Source: Amycolatopsis sp. CA-126428 (GTDB lineage Bacteria; Actinomycetota; Actinomycetes; Mycobacteriales; Pseudonocardiaceae). Taken from it: 64,000 bases of DNA. Within the stretch, counting starts at the first letter, position 1. Each line of letters opens with the position of its first letter. The notes beneath the pieces are model-generated. The model did not search any database, was not told the DNA's origin, and was given only the letters and a program-made list of their open reading frames with translations. The DNA is taken from assembly GCF_002904335.1 (NCBI RefSeq), contig NZ_PPHF01000123.1, positions 1-64,000 of the forward strand, read 5' to 3'. Shown here piece by piece: positions 15,964-24,561 of this stretch. A program made the position numbers and the translations under genes.

Positions 15964-17567
15964 CCGTCCCGTCCCAGCGCAGCGCCCCCGACACCCCCGC
16001 CCGCATGCTCGTCCTCTGGTGTCCGGACTGGCCCGCCGTCGCCGCTGCGGCCGTTGGTGGGGTTGATGCCGCCCTGCCCGTTGCCGTCTTCAGCGCCAAC
16101 CGGGTTGTCGCCTGCAACGCCGTTGCCCGGCGGAATGGTGTCCGGCGGGGGATGCGGCGGCGGGATGCCCAGTCGAACTGTCCGGAACTCGCCGTCTTCG
16201 TCGCCGATGACGGGCGGGACGCGCGGCTCTTCGAAGCCGTCGCGCGGGCCGTCGAAGGGCTCGTTGTCGGGGTCGAGGTCGTGCGGCCCGGGCTGGTCGC
16301 CGTTCCCGTCGAAGGCGCCGCCGGCTACTTCGGCGGGGAACACGCGCTCGTCGAACGGCTTCTCGACGAGGTCGCCGCCGCGGCCGGGGTCGAGTGTCAG
16401 GTCGGTGTCGCCGAGGGGCTGTTCGCCGCGACGCTCGCCGCGCGGTGCGGTGCGTTCGTCGCGCCCGGGCGGGTTGCCGAATTCCTCGCCCCTCTTCCCG
16501 TCACCGAGCTCGACCAGCCCGGTGCCGACCGCGCGGAGCTGGTCGATCTGCTGCGCCGCCTCGGGTTGAAGACGCTCGGTGCGTTCGCCGCCCTGCCGGA
16601 ACGTGACGTCGCCAATCGCTTCGGTGCCGGCGGGCTGCTCGCCCACCGGCTGGCGCGCGGCCGGTCCGAACGGCCGCCGCTGCGTCGCCGACCGCCGCCC
16701 GAACTGGCGCTGGCCGAGGAGTTCGACCCCGTTGTCGAGCGGGTCGACGTCGCGGCGTTCCTCGCCAAGGGGCTCGCGACGCGGTTCTGCGTGGGCCTCG
16801 CCGGGCACGGCCTCGCCTGCACGCGGCTCGGCATCTACGCGGTCACCGAAGAAGGCGAACACCTCGGCCGGGCGTGGCGGTGCGCCGAACCGCTGACGCC
16901 CGCCGGCGTCGCCGATCGTGTGCGCTGGCAGTTCGAGGGCTGGCTGCGCGCCGCGCCCGGGCAGCGTCCGACGTCCGGCGTCGTGCGGCTGCGGCTGGAA
17001 CCCGAGGAGGTCGTCGAAGGGCGGTCGCTGCAGCTCGACCTGTGGCGCAACGGCGGGTCCGACGAGGACGACGAGCGCGCCGCCCGCGCGTTCGTCCGGG
17101 TCCAGGGCCTGCTCGGGCCCGAAGGCGTGCTCACCCCGGTGCTCGACGGCGGCCGCGACCCCGCGGGCCGCGTCCGGCTGGTGCCCTGGGGCGACCCGCG
17201 CGAGCGGACGGCACCGCCGGACGCGACCTGGCCGGGGCGGCTGCCGTCCCCGTCCCCGGCGACGGTCCTCGACCGGCCGGTACCGGCGCAGGTTTTCGAC
17301 GACGGCGGCCGGGCCGTCGGCATCACGGCCCGCGACCAGGTCACGGCGCCCCCGCGACGCCTCACCATCGCGGGCGGCGCGGGCCGCGAGGTCGTGGGCT
17401 GGGCGGGGCCGTGGCCCCTGACGGGCGACCGCCGCCGCCCGGGCCCGCGGAGGGCGCGGCTGCAGCTGGTGCTGGCCGGTGAGGGGGACGAGCCGCCCGA
17501 GGCGGTGCTGGTGCACTGCGCGGGCACGGAAAATCCACTGTGGACGGTCGAGGGAGTGTACGACTGA
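15960..17567 (+). CDS. imuB: Y-family polymerase-like translesion protein ImuB
   Basis: 535 residues. Y-family fold without polymerase activity: the first catalytic Asp motif is replaced by LWCPDWPAV, and the S-x-D-E motif is absent (VEGAAGYFGGE in its place), as in mycobacterial ImuB. Helix-hairpin-helix-like segments follow (LLRRLGLKTLGAFAALP). A beta-clamp-binding pentapeptide QLDLW is visible at 358-362. ImuB is the hub joining ImuA-prime, DnaE2 and the clamp during SOS mutagenesis. GTG at 15960 has GGGAGG 5 nt upstream; the long open extension before it belongs to the repeats. Confidence 0.92.
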   Translation: MTVPSQRSAPDTPARMLVLWCPDWPAVAAAAVGGVDAALPVAVFSANRVVACNAVARRNGVRRGMRRRDAQSNCPELAVFVADDGRDARLFEAVARAVEGLVVGVEVVRPGLVAVPVEGAAGYFGGEHALVERLLDEVAAAAGVECQVGVAEGLFAATLAARCGAFVAPGRVAEFLAPLPVTELDQPGADRAELVDLLRRLGLKTLGAFAALPERDVANRFGAGGLLAHRLARGRSERPPLRRRPPPELALAEEFDPVVERVDVAAFLAKGLATRFCVGLAGHGLACTRLGIYAVTEEGEHLGRAWRCAEPLTPAGVADRVRWQFEGWLRAAPGQRPTSGVVRLRLEPEEVVEGRSLQLDLWRNGGSDEDDERAARAFVRVQGLLGPEGVLTPVLDGGRDPAGRVRLVPWGDPRERTAPPDATWPGRLPSPSPATVLDRPVPAQVFDDGGRAVGITARDQVTAPPRRLTIAGGAGREVVGWAGPWPLTGDRRRPGPRRARLQLVLAGEGDEPPEAVLVHCAGTENPLWTVEGVYD

Positions 17568-17569
17568 GC

Positions 17570-18076
17570 ATGGACGAGGACTACGCACGAAAGCTGCGCA
17601 ACTGGCTGCGAGCCGAACCCGGGGCCATGCCCAGCGGGACATCGGAGGAGCGCGAGTGGCTGCGCGAGATTCCCGAGCCCGCCACCGAGGAGCAGGCGGA
17701 CACACCGGACAGGTGGACAGTCCGCGGACAGCTCCCGCAGACCCCCGCCGACGACGACTGGGTCTGCCCGGTGATCGTGCTCCCGGTCCCGCGCTCGTCA
17801 CGGGAAAACGGCTGCCGCATGAGCGGGGTCGAGGTTCGCGTGCGGTGGGACCGCCCGGCGAACGCGGACCCGAGCTCGATGACCGACGCCGAGGCGCGCA
17901 GCCGCTTCAACCACCCCACCAACGCAGACCGCCGCGCCCAAGCCCCAGACCCGAGCCCCACGACCGAAGCCGAGGCCCGTTCCCGCTGGAACCACCCCAC
18001 CAACTGGCACCGCCGCCGCCGCGCTGCCGACGACCAGCGACACGACCAGTGGCACGACGAGCCCGGGAGTCACTGA
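17570..18076 (+). CDS. Hypothetical protein between imuB and dnaE2
   Basis: 168 residues from the ATG at 17570, two bases after the imuB stop; its TGA abuts the dnaE2 ATG. N-terminal third: MDEDYARKLRNWLRAEPG and an acidic EREWLREIPEPATEE segment. C-terminal third holds three degenerate ~25-residue repeats, best seen as EARSRFNHPTNADRR and EARSRWNHPTNWHRR. Charged, soluble, no known domain. The gap-free position in an SOS operon suggests it is translated with the mutasome; no function can be assigned. Confidence 0.55.
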   Translation: MDEDYARKLRNWLRAEPGAMPSGTSEEREWLREIPEPATEEQADTPDRWTVRGQLPQTPADDDWVCPVIVLPVPRSSRENGCRMSGVEVRVRWDRPANADPSSMTDAEARSRFNHPTNADRRAQAPDPSPTTEAEARSRWNHPTNWHRRRRAADDQRHDQWHDEPGSH

Positions 18077-21000
18077 ATGGGCTGGAACAACCCGCCCGTC
18101 CGCTGGAAGGACCTCGCTCGCACCCTCGCCGGCGGGGTGCCACCGGGCGATCACGGTGACAGTCCCGCCTGGGGCCGTCGCCGCGAGGGGTACCAAAGAC
18201 CCGGCGACCTCCCCGCCCGGCGCAACGACGATGGCGCCGAAACCGTCCGCGTTCCCTACGCCGAACTGCACTGCCACTCCAACTTCAGTTTCCTCGACGG
18301 CGCCAGCCACCCCGAAGAACTCGTCGAAGAGGCCGCGCGCCTGGAACTCGACGCCATCGCCCTCACCGACCACGACGGCATGTACGGCGTCGTGCGCTTT
18401 GCCGAGGCCGCGCGGGAACTCGGCGTCGACACCGTCTTCGGCACCGAGCTCAGCTTCGGCCTGCGCAGCCCGCAGAACGGCGTTCCCGATCCGGAAGGCG
18501 AGCACCTCCTCCTGCTCGCCCGCGGCGACCAGGGCTACCGGGCCCTCTGCCGCGCCATCACCGCCGGGCAGATCCACCACCAGGCCCAGAAGGGCCGGCC
18601 CAGCTACGACCTCGGCGCGGTCGCCGAGGAGGTCGCCGGGCAGTGCGTGGTGCTGACGGGCTGCCGCAAAGGCGCGGTGCGCTCGGCCCTCGTCACGCAC
18701 GGCCCGGCGGCCGCCGCGGAGAAGCTGAAAGAACTGATAGCCCGCTTCGGCCAAGACAACGTCTACGTCGAACTCACCGACCACCGCCAGCCCCTGGACA
18801 GCACCCACAACGACCTCCTGACGCAGCTCGCCGGCGACCTGGGCCTGCCGACCGTGGCCACCACCGCCGCCCACTACGCGCGGCCCGAACGGGCTCCGCT
18901 GGCCGATGCCCTCGCCGCGATCCGGGCCCGGCGGGGGATCGACGAACTCGAGGGCTGGCTGCCCGCCGCCGGGACGGCCTTCCTCCGCAGCGGCGCCGAA
19001 ATGGACGTCCTGTTCCGGCGGTACCCCGGCGCCGTCCGGCGCAGCGCGCTGCTCGGCATGGAATGCGCGTTCCCGCTGAAGCTGATCGCCCCCGAGCTGC
19101 CACCCTTCGACGTCCCCGAGGGCCACACCGAAACGACGTACCTCCGAAAACTGACCGACGAAGGCGCGAAGGAGCGCTTCAAAGGCAAGCCGCACGAAGA
19201 AAAGGCGAAGGCACAGATCAAGCACGAGCTCGCCATCATCGAAGAGCTCGGCTTCCCCGGCTACTTCCTCATCGTCTGGGACATCGTGCGGTTCTGCCGC
19301 GAGCACGACATCCTGTGCCAGGGCCGCGGCTCGGCCGCGAACTCGGCCGTCTGCTACGCCCTCGGCATCACCAAGGTCGACTCCGTCGCCTACGAACTCC
19401 TCTTCGAGCGCTTCCTCGCCCCGGACCGGGACGGCTACCCCGACATCGACCTCGACATCGAGTCCGACCGCCGCGAGGAGGCCATCCAGTACGTCTTCCG
19501 GAAACACGGCCGCCTGCGGACCGCCCAGGTCGCGAACGTGATCACCTACCGCGCCCGGTCCGCCGTCCGCGACGCCGCCCGCGCGCTCGGCTACTCACCC
19601 GGCCAGCAGGACGCCTGGAGCAAGCAGATCGACCGCTGGGGTTCACTGCAGAACACCGAAAAGGACCACGACCACGACATCCCGGACGAGGTCCTGCAGC
19701 TCGCCTTCGCGCTCGAGGACTTCCCGCGGCACCTGGGCATCCACTCCGGCGGCATGGTCATGTGCGCCGAGCCGGTGAGCCAGGTCGTCCCGGTCGAGTG
19801 GGCGCGGATGGCCGACCGCAGCGTGATCCAGTGGGAAAAGGAGGACTGCGCCGCCGCCGGGCTGGTCAAGTTCGACCTGCTCGGCCTCGGCATGCTGTCC
19901 GCGCTGCACTACATGATCGACCTCGTCGAGGAGTACAAGGGCGAAAAGGTCGACCTCGCCGAGCTCGACCTCGCCGACGAGAAGATCTACGAGATGCTGT
20001 GCCGCGCCGACGCGATCGGCGTCTTCCAGGTGGAAAGCCGCGCCCAGCTGGCGACCCTGCCGCGGCTGCAGCCACGCGAGTTCTACGACCTCGCCGTCGA
20101 AGTCGCCCTGATCCGGCCGGGCCCGATCCAGGGTGGCTCGGTGCACCCGTACATCCGCCGCAAGCAGGGCCGCGAGGAGTGGACCTACGACCACCCGCTG
20201 CTGGAGAAGGCGCTGCACAAGACCAAGGGCGTGCCGCTGTTCCAGGAGCAGATGATGCAGATCGCGCTGGACGTCGCGAACTTCACCGCGGCGGAGGCCG
20301 ACCAGCTGCGGCACGCGATGGGGTCGAAGCGGTCGGACCGGAAGATGGACCTGCTGCGGCAGCGGTTCCTCGAAGGCGCCGCCGTGAACGGGGTCGATGA
20401 CGAGCTGGCGCGGAAGATCTTCCTGAAGCTCAAGGCGTTCGCCAACTTCGGCTTCCCGGAGAGTCACGCGCTGAGCTTCGCGCACCTGGTCTTTTCCAGT
20501 GCTCACTTCAAGTTCTACCACCCGGACGCGTTCCTGGCCGGCCTGCTGCGCGCGCAGCCGATGGGGTTCTACTCACCGCAGTCGCTGGTCGCCGACGCGC
20601 GGCGCCACGGCGTCACCGTGCACGGCCCGGACATCAACCGAAGCCTGCCGCACGCGACGCTGGAAGCGTTGCCGGACAAGGGAAAGCTGCACGCCGTGCG
20701 GACCGGGCTGAGCACCGTGCGCAAGATCGGGGAAGACCTCGCGAAGCGGATCGTGGCCGAGCGGGCGGAGAACGGCGAATACCGCGACATGGCCGACGTC
20801 GCCCGCCGCGTGCGGCTGACCACGCCCCAGATCGAGGCGCTGGCCACGGCCGGTGCGTTCGCCGGTTTCGGCGGCGATCGACGTCAGGCGCTGTGGACCG
20901 CGGGCGCCGTCGCCGGCGAACGCCCGGAGCGGCTGCCCGGCCTGGTCGGCGCGCAGGCGCCGGTGCTGCCGGGGATGGACGGGCTCGACGTCGCGGCGGC

Positions 21001-21388
21001 GGACGTCTGGGCCACCGGGGTGTCGCCGGGCAGCTACCCGACCGAGTTCATCCGCGACCGCCTCGACGAGCTCGGGGTCGTCCCGGCGAGCGGCCTGGCG
21101 GACCTCGACGACGGCGCGCGCGTGCTGATCGGCGGCGCGGTCACGCATCGGCAGCGCCCCGCGACCGCGGGCGGCGTCACCTTCCTCAACATCGAAGACG
21201 AAACGGGGATGGTCAACGTGATCTGCACACTCGGGCTCTGGCAGCGCTACCACCGCGTCGCGCGCAGCAGCCCGGCGCTGCTGATCCGCGGGGTGGTGGA
21301 GAAGGCCGACGGCGTGGTGAGCGTCCTCGCCCACCGCGTCGAGCCGCTGCCGATGCGCATCAAGGCGAAGTCGCGGGACTTCAGGTAA
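18077..21388 (+). CDS. dnaE2: Error-prone DNA polymerase III alpha subunit DnaE2
   Basis: 1103 residues, in the DnaE2 size range and shorter than replicative DnaE1. N-terminal PHP domain with HCHSNFSFLDGASHPEE (H65, H67) and ALTDHDGMYGV. The polymerase active-site acids lie in PDIDLDIESDRREE (D456, D458, D460). The helix-hairpin-helix and OB-fold regions follow (GGAVTHRQRPATAGGVTFLN at about 1015-1034). It acts as the SOS translesion polymerase recruited by ImuB. ATG directly follows the preceding stop. Its 3' end overlaps the convergent methyltransferase gene by 8 nt. Confidence 0.96.
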   Translation: MGWNNPPVRWKDLARTLAGGVPPGDHGDSPAWGRRREGYQRPGDLPARRNDDGAETVRVPYAELHCHSNFSFLDGASHPEELVEEAARLELDAIALTDHDGMYGVVRFAEAARELGVDTVFGTELSFGLRSPQNGVPDPEGEHLLLLARGDQGYRALCRAITAGQIHHQAQKGRPSYDLGAVAEEVAGQCVVLTGCRKGAVRSALVTHGPAAAAEKLKELIARFGQDNVYVELTDHRQPLDSTHNDLLTQLAGDLGLPTVATTAAHYARPERAPLADALAAIRARRGIDELEGWLPAAGTAFLRSGAEMDVLFRRYPGAVRRSALLGMECAFPLKLIAPELPPFDVPEGHTETTYLRKLTDEGAKERFKGKPHEEKAKAQIKHELAIIEELGFPGYFLIVWDIVRFCREHDILCQGRGSAANSAVCYALGITKVDSVAYELLFERFLAPDRDGYPDIDLDIESDRREEAIQYVFRKHGRLRTAQVANVITYRARSAVRDAARALGYSPGQQDAWSKQIDRWGSLQNTEKDHDHDIPDEVLQLAFALEDFPRHLGIHSGGMVMCAEPVSQVVPVEWARMADRSVIQWEKEDCAAAGLVKFDLLGLGMLSALHYMIDLVEEYKGEKVDLAELDLADEKIYEMLCRADAIGVFQVESRAQLATLPRLQPREFYDLAVEVALIRPGPIQGGSVHPYIRRKQGREEWTYDHPLLEKALHKTKGVPLFQEQMMQIALDVANFTAAEADQLRHAMGSKRSDRKMDLLRQRFLEGAAVNGVDDELARKIFLKLKAFANFGFPESHALSFAHLVFSSAHFKFYHPDAFLAGLLRAQPMGFYSPQSLVADARRHGVTVHGPDINRSLPHATLEALPDKGKLHAVRTGLSTVRKIGEDLAKRIVAERAENGEYRDMADVARRVRLTTPQIEALATAGAFAGFGGDRRQALWTAGAVAGERPERLPGLVGAQAPVLPGMDGLDVAAADVWATGVSPGSYPTEFIRDRLDELGVVPASGLADLDDGARVLIGGAVTHRQRPATAGGVTFLNIEDETGMVNVICTLGLWQRYHRVARSSPALLIRGVVEKADGVVSVLAHRVEPLPMRIKAKSRDFR

Positions 21389-22109
21389 GGGGGCGCCGGA
21401 CGATCGTGACGATTTCCGGGCTGCTGTCCGTCACCGGCGAGCGGTCCCAGTAGCCGTACTGCTCGTCGACGACCAGCCCGGCTTCCTCGACGAACCCGTT
21501 CAGCGTGGGGACATCGAGGAAGCGCAACGTGCTCTCGCTGTATTGCGGCTCCTCCCAGCTCGGGCTTTCGTACGTCGTCCTGAAGCTGACCAAGCCGTTT
21601 TCGAACGGCTCGGCGTCGTTCCACGAGCGGACATCCCCGGCTTCCCAGACGTTCGAAGGTGTCCAGCGTTCCCAGGCGCGGACGGCCGGGTTGCGCGTCT
21701 CGAAGCCGAACCGGCCGCCGGGCTTCAAGGCCCGGCGGACCGCGGAGAACGCCGTGCGGACCTCATCGTCGGTCAACAGCACCTGGAACGCGTGCCCGGT
21801 CATCACCGCGAAGTCGAACTCCGCGTCCCAGGACGCGGTCGACAAATCGCCGTGCACCCACTCGATGTCGGTGCGGCGGCGGGCTTGGACGAGCATGCCC
21901 TCGGCGGGATCGAGCCCGACGAGCCGTCCTTCGTGGCCCGACTCCCGCGCCCAGTGCAGCAGGGAACCGGTGCCGCAGCCGACGTCCAGCACCGACTCCG
22001 CGGCCAAGATCATCGGCAGGTAGAACCGGTAGTCGCCGCCGCTTTCCCGTGGGTTGAGGGCGTCGTACAGCGAGGCGAGGCCGGCGTCGGCGTAGTGCTC
22101 GTCGGGCAT
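21381..22109 (-). CDS. Class I SAM-dependent methyltransferase
   Basis: 242 residues. Motif I VLDVGCGTGSLL (about 40-51), motif II GLDPAEGMLVQAR, acidic HGDLS, and the LKPGGRFGFETRNP strand are all present. Small-molecule type; substrate unknown. ATG start. Lies 31 bp upstream of, and convergent with, nothing on its own strand: the thioesterase and AraC genes precede it on the same strand and may share a transcript. Confidence 0.92.
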   Translation of the reverse strand: MPDEHYADAGLASLYDALNPRESGGDYRFYLPMILAAESVLDVGCGTGSLLHWARESGHEGRLVGLDPAEGMLVQARRRTDIEWVHGDLSTASWDAEFDFAVMTGHAFQVLLTDDEVRTAFSAVRRALKPGGRFGFETRNPAVRAWERWTPSNVWEAGDVRSWNDAEPFENGLVSFRTTYESPSWEEPQYSESTLRFLDVPTLNGFVEEAGLVVDEQYGYWDRSPVTDSSPEIVTIVRRPLT

Positions 22110-22140
22110 GGCGTCACGGTAGTGAGCGGGCAGGGAAAGA

Positions 22141-22572
22141 TCACGCGGTTTTCGGGGCCAGGCCGAGCAGTCCGGGGCGCGCGGCCAGCTCCCGCCAGTA
22201 CGCGCCGGGATCGGGCAGCAGCCGCCGCCGGTCGAGGTCCAGCAGGCCGGACAAGCTCGCCACTTCGGCGACCAGCGTGCTGTCCGGCGTGCGGAACTCC
22301 TGCGTGACGCGCGAAGTCTTGCCGGTACCCCAGTGGAACACGCAGCTGACGTCGACTTCGCCGTGGGGAAGCAGTTCGCGGTGGAACCGCACGGTCGTCT
22401 CCAGGTTCACCGGGCCGAGCCGGCGCGCGGTCAGCGCTGCCGGGTCGACGCCCGCGGCCTGTGTGCAGGCCCAGCGTGCGTGGTCGGCGTAGGCGAGGTA
22501 CGCCGGACCGCGGACGTGCCCGTTGACGTCGATGTCGTCACAGCGCACCTGGATCGTGACGTGGAAGGTCAT
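22141..22572 (-). CDS. Hotdog-fold acyl-CoA thioesterase
   Basis: 143 residues from the ATG at 22572. The 4HBT signature is visible as VRCDDIDVNGHVRGPAYLAY (Asp and His near residues 11-18), typical of YbgC/FadM-like thioesterases that hydrolyse acyl-CoA. ETTVRFHRELL is the following beta-strand. Its start lies inside the 3' end of the upstream AraC-type gene (35-nt overlap), so the two are coupled. A longer in-frame extension upstream antisense to other DNA is not family-like. Confidence 0.9.
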   Translation of the reverse strand: MTFHVTIQVRCDDIDVNGHVRGPAYLAYADHARWACTQAAGVDPAALTARRLGPVNLETTVRFHRELLPHGEVDVSCVFHWGTGKTSRVTQEFRTPDSTLVAEVASLSGLLDLDRRRLLPDPGAYWRELAARPGLLGLAPKTA

Positions 22573-23362
22573 GCCCGCGATCGTGGCCCCGGTGCGCGGA
22601 CGCCGTCTGGAACTTTTCGGCCACCCGCACCAGCGCCGCGGGGGATGAGCCGGACAGGCGGCGGCACTCGCGGCCGAGGTGGGACTGGTCGGCGTACCCG
22701 AGGTCGGCGGCAACGCCGGCCAGCGACGTCCGCCGCGTGGCCAGTGCGTCGAGCCGGCCGAGGAACCGCTGGAACCGCCGGACGCGGTGCAGCTGCTTCG
22801 GCCCGGCGCCGACCGCGTCCACCAGGTGTCGCCGCAACGCGCGTTCGCTGACACCGACGGCGTCAGCGACGTCCGCGGCGCGAGATGCCACGCCGAGTGC
22901 GCGGACCGCGGCGAGCACCCGCCGGTCCGGCGCCGCACTTCGCCGGCCGACGAGCTCTTCGAGAACTCCACGCTGAACCCGGGGATTCTCTGACGCAGCA
23001 AGGATTTCCTCGGTTCGCCGGGCGTCCGCACCCCAGAGATCGCTCAAGCGGGTCGCGCCCGCGGGCAGCTCCGGCATCGGCGTGCCGAGCACGGCAGCCG
23101 CGGCGCCGCACCGCAGCCGCACGCCGACCCGGGACGAGGACGCCGGGATCCACAGCCGCAGAGGAGCGCTGACGGTGACCACCAGCGTGAGCGCCGTGTC
23201 GTCCCAGACCAGGTCCGCGCAGCCGTCGGGCAGCACGCGCAAGGGGCGCGCCCAGCCGGTCTGCCCGTCCCAGCCGCAGGCGAGGACGTCCGCGAGCGCG
23301 GGTGGCGGCGCCACTGCGCGGTACACCGACCGCGCCGCCACCGGCCGCAGCGGAGTTCCCAT
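22538..23362 (-). CDS. AraC-family transcriptional regulator
   Basis: 274 residues. N-terminal ~140 residues resemble the DUF6597-type sensor found with AraC domains (PDGCADLVWDD). The C-terminal HTH pair occupies about 150-255, with DVADAVGVSERALRRHLVDA and the conserved LAGVAADLGYADQSHLGRECRRLSG split across two helices. Ligand unknown. Divergent from the VOC gene at 23436 (73-bp gap) and coupled to the thioesterase, either of which could be its target. Confidence 0.9.
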   Translation of the reverse strand: MGTPLRPVAARSVYRAVAPPPALADVLACGWDGQTGWARPLRVLPDGCADLVWDDTALTLVVTVSAPLRLWIPASSSRVGVRLRCGAAAAVLGTPMPELPAGATRLSDLWGADARRTEEILAASENPRVQRGVLEELVGRRSAAPDRRVLAAVRALGVASRAADVADAVGVSERALRRHLVDAVGAGPKQLHRVRRFQRFLGRLDALATRRTSLAGVAADLGYADQSHLGRECRRLSGSSPAALVRVAEKFQTASAHRGHDRGHDLPRHDPGAL

Positions 23363-23435
23363 GAAGCCAGTATGCAGCGGCCGGCAACTGTCCTATTTCG
23401 GTTCTAGGTTCGAAGCGACGAATCGAGGAGGAAAC

Positions 23436-23903
23436 ATGGTCAACCCCGTTCCCGACGGCTACACGACGGTCACCCCGTGGATCATCGGCCGCGACACCGC
23501 CGGTCTGCTCGGCTTCCTGAAGGCCGCCTTCGACGCCGAAGAACTCGGGCGGGTCGTCGGCGAGGACGGGAAGATCGGGCACGCCGAGGTGCGCATCGGC
23601 GACGCCGTGGTGATGGCGTTCGACTCGCCGGACGGCTGGGGCGCCACTCCCGCATTCCTGCGGCTTTACGTGCCGGACAGCGAAGAAACCCAGCGGCGCG
23701 CGATCGAAGCGGGCGCGACCGAGGTGACCCGCCAGACGGTCCTGTTCTTCGGCGACCGCGTCGGCCGGGTGCGTGATCCCTTCGGCAACCTCTGGTGGAT
23801 CCAGACGCGCTTGGAGAACCTGGACGAAGCCGAGCTGGCGCGCCGCGCGCAGCTGCCCGAGTACGTCGCGGCGATGAACTACGTGCAGGGTGCGGTCGGC
23901 TGA
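23436..23903 (+). CDS. VOC / glyoxalase-like protein (PhnB type)
   Basis: 155 residues, ATG behind a strong GAGGAGG. Single-chain vicinal-oxygen-chelate fold with the PhnB-like opening (YTTVTPWIIGRDTAGLLGFLKAAF), HAEVRIGDAVVM at about 48-59, and the C-terminal RVRDPFGNLWWIQT strand. The metal-ligand positions (His, Glu, Asp/His) appear partly conserved; reaction unknown. Divergent from the AraC regulator. Confidence 0.9.
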   Translation: MVNPVPDGYTTVTPWIIGRDTAGLLGFLKAAFDAEELGRVVGEDGKIGHAEVRIGDAVVMAFDSPDGWGATPAFLRLYVPDSEETQRRAIEAGATEVTRQTVLFFGDRVGRVRDPFGNLWWIQTRLENLDEAELARRAQLPEYVAAMNYVQGAVG

Positions 23904-23927
23904 TCGCGGGTGTGGCACCCTGGGCCC

Positions 23928-24515
23928 GTGCTGGAGACGGGGGAGGACTACCGCGAAGCGGTGTTGTCCGGGCAGTGGTGGGAAAAGCGGCGGTTCACCG
24001 GGTGCGACTTCACCGGCGCGGACCTGAGCGGGCTGCGGACGCGCGGCTGCACGTTCGACGACTGCGTGTTCAGCCGGGCCGACCTGTCGCGCTCCCGGCA
24101 CGACGCGTCGGCGTTCCGCTCGTGCACCTTCGACCGGACGGTGCTCGCCGAAAGCCGCTGGACGGCGTGCTCGCTGCTCGGCACGTCGTTCACCGACAGC
24201 GGGTTCGGCGGGATCGCGCTCACCGAATGCGACCTCTCCCTCGCGTCGCTGGCGAAGGCGCGGCTGCGCAAGCTCGGGCTGTCGGGCCTGCGGCTGCGGG
24301 AGGCCAACCTCATGGAAGCCGATCTCACCGGCGCCGACCTGCGCGGCAGCGATCTGACCGGCGCCCGCCTGCAGGGCGCGAAGCTCGAGGGCGCCGACCT
24401 GCGCGGGGCGCGGCTCGACGCGAACGCCCTGGTCCAGGCCGATCTGCGGGGTGCGGAGGTCGACGTCGAAACGGCGATCGCCTTCGCCGCCGCGCACGGG
24501 CTCGTCATCCGCTGA
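23928..24515 (+). CDS. Pentapeptide-repeat protein
   Basis: 195 residues. About 25 pentapeptides of the A(D/N)LXX type, for example GADLSGLRTRGCTFDDCVFS and ADLTGADLRGSDLTGARLQG, from residue 25 to 175. They should fold as a right-handed quadrilateral beta-helix. Some family members mimic DNA and protect gyrase; nothing here proves that role. GTG at 23928 chosen because TGGCACCCTGGGCCC just upstream looks like a leaderless -10 region; an in-frame GTG at 23910 adds six residues. Ends at a bidirectional terminator. Confidence 0.88.
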   Translation: MLETGEDYREAVLSGQWWEKRRFTGCDFTGADLSGLRTRGCTFDDCVFSRADLSRSRHDASAFRSCTFDRTVLAESRWTACSLLGTSFTDSGFGGIALTECDLSLASLAKARLRKLGLSGLRLREANLMEADLTGADLRGSDLTGARLQGAKLEGADLRGARLDANALVQADLRGAEVDVETAIAFAAAHGLVIR

Positions 24516-24520
24516 AACCA

Positions 24521-24554
24521 CGAAGGCCCCGGCAGCGCGCTGCCGGGGCCTTCG
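24521..24554. terminator. Bidirectional hairpin terminator
   Basis: Perfect 16-bp stem (CGAAGGCCCCGGCAGC and its complement) around a 2-nt centre, between convergent stops at 24515 and 24562. Serves both the pentapeptide and TNT-domain genes. Confidence 0.9.
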
Positions 24555-24561
24555 CGAGCAC

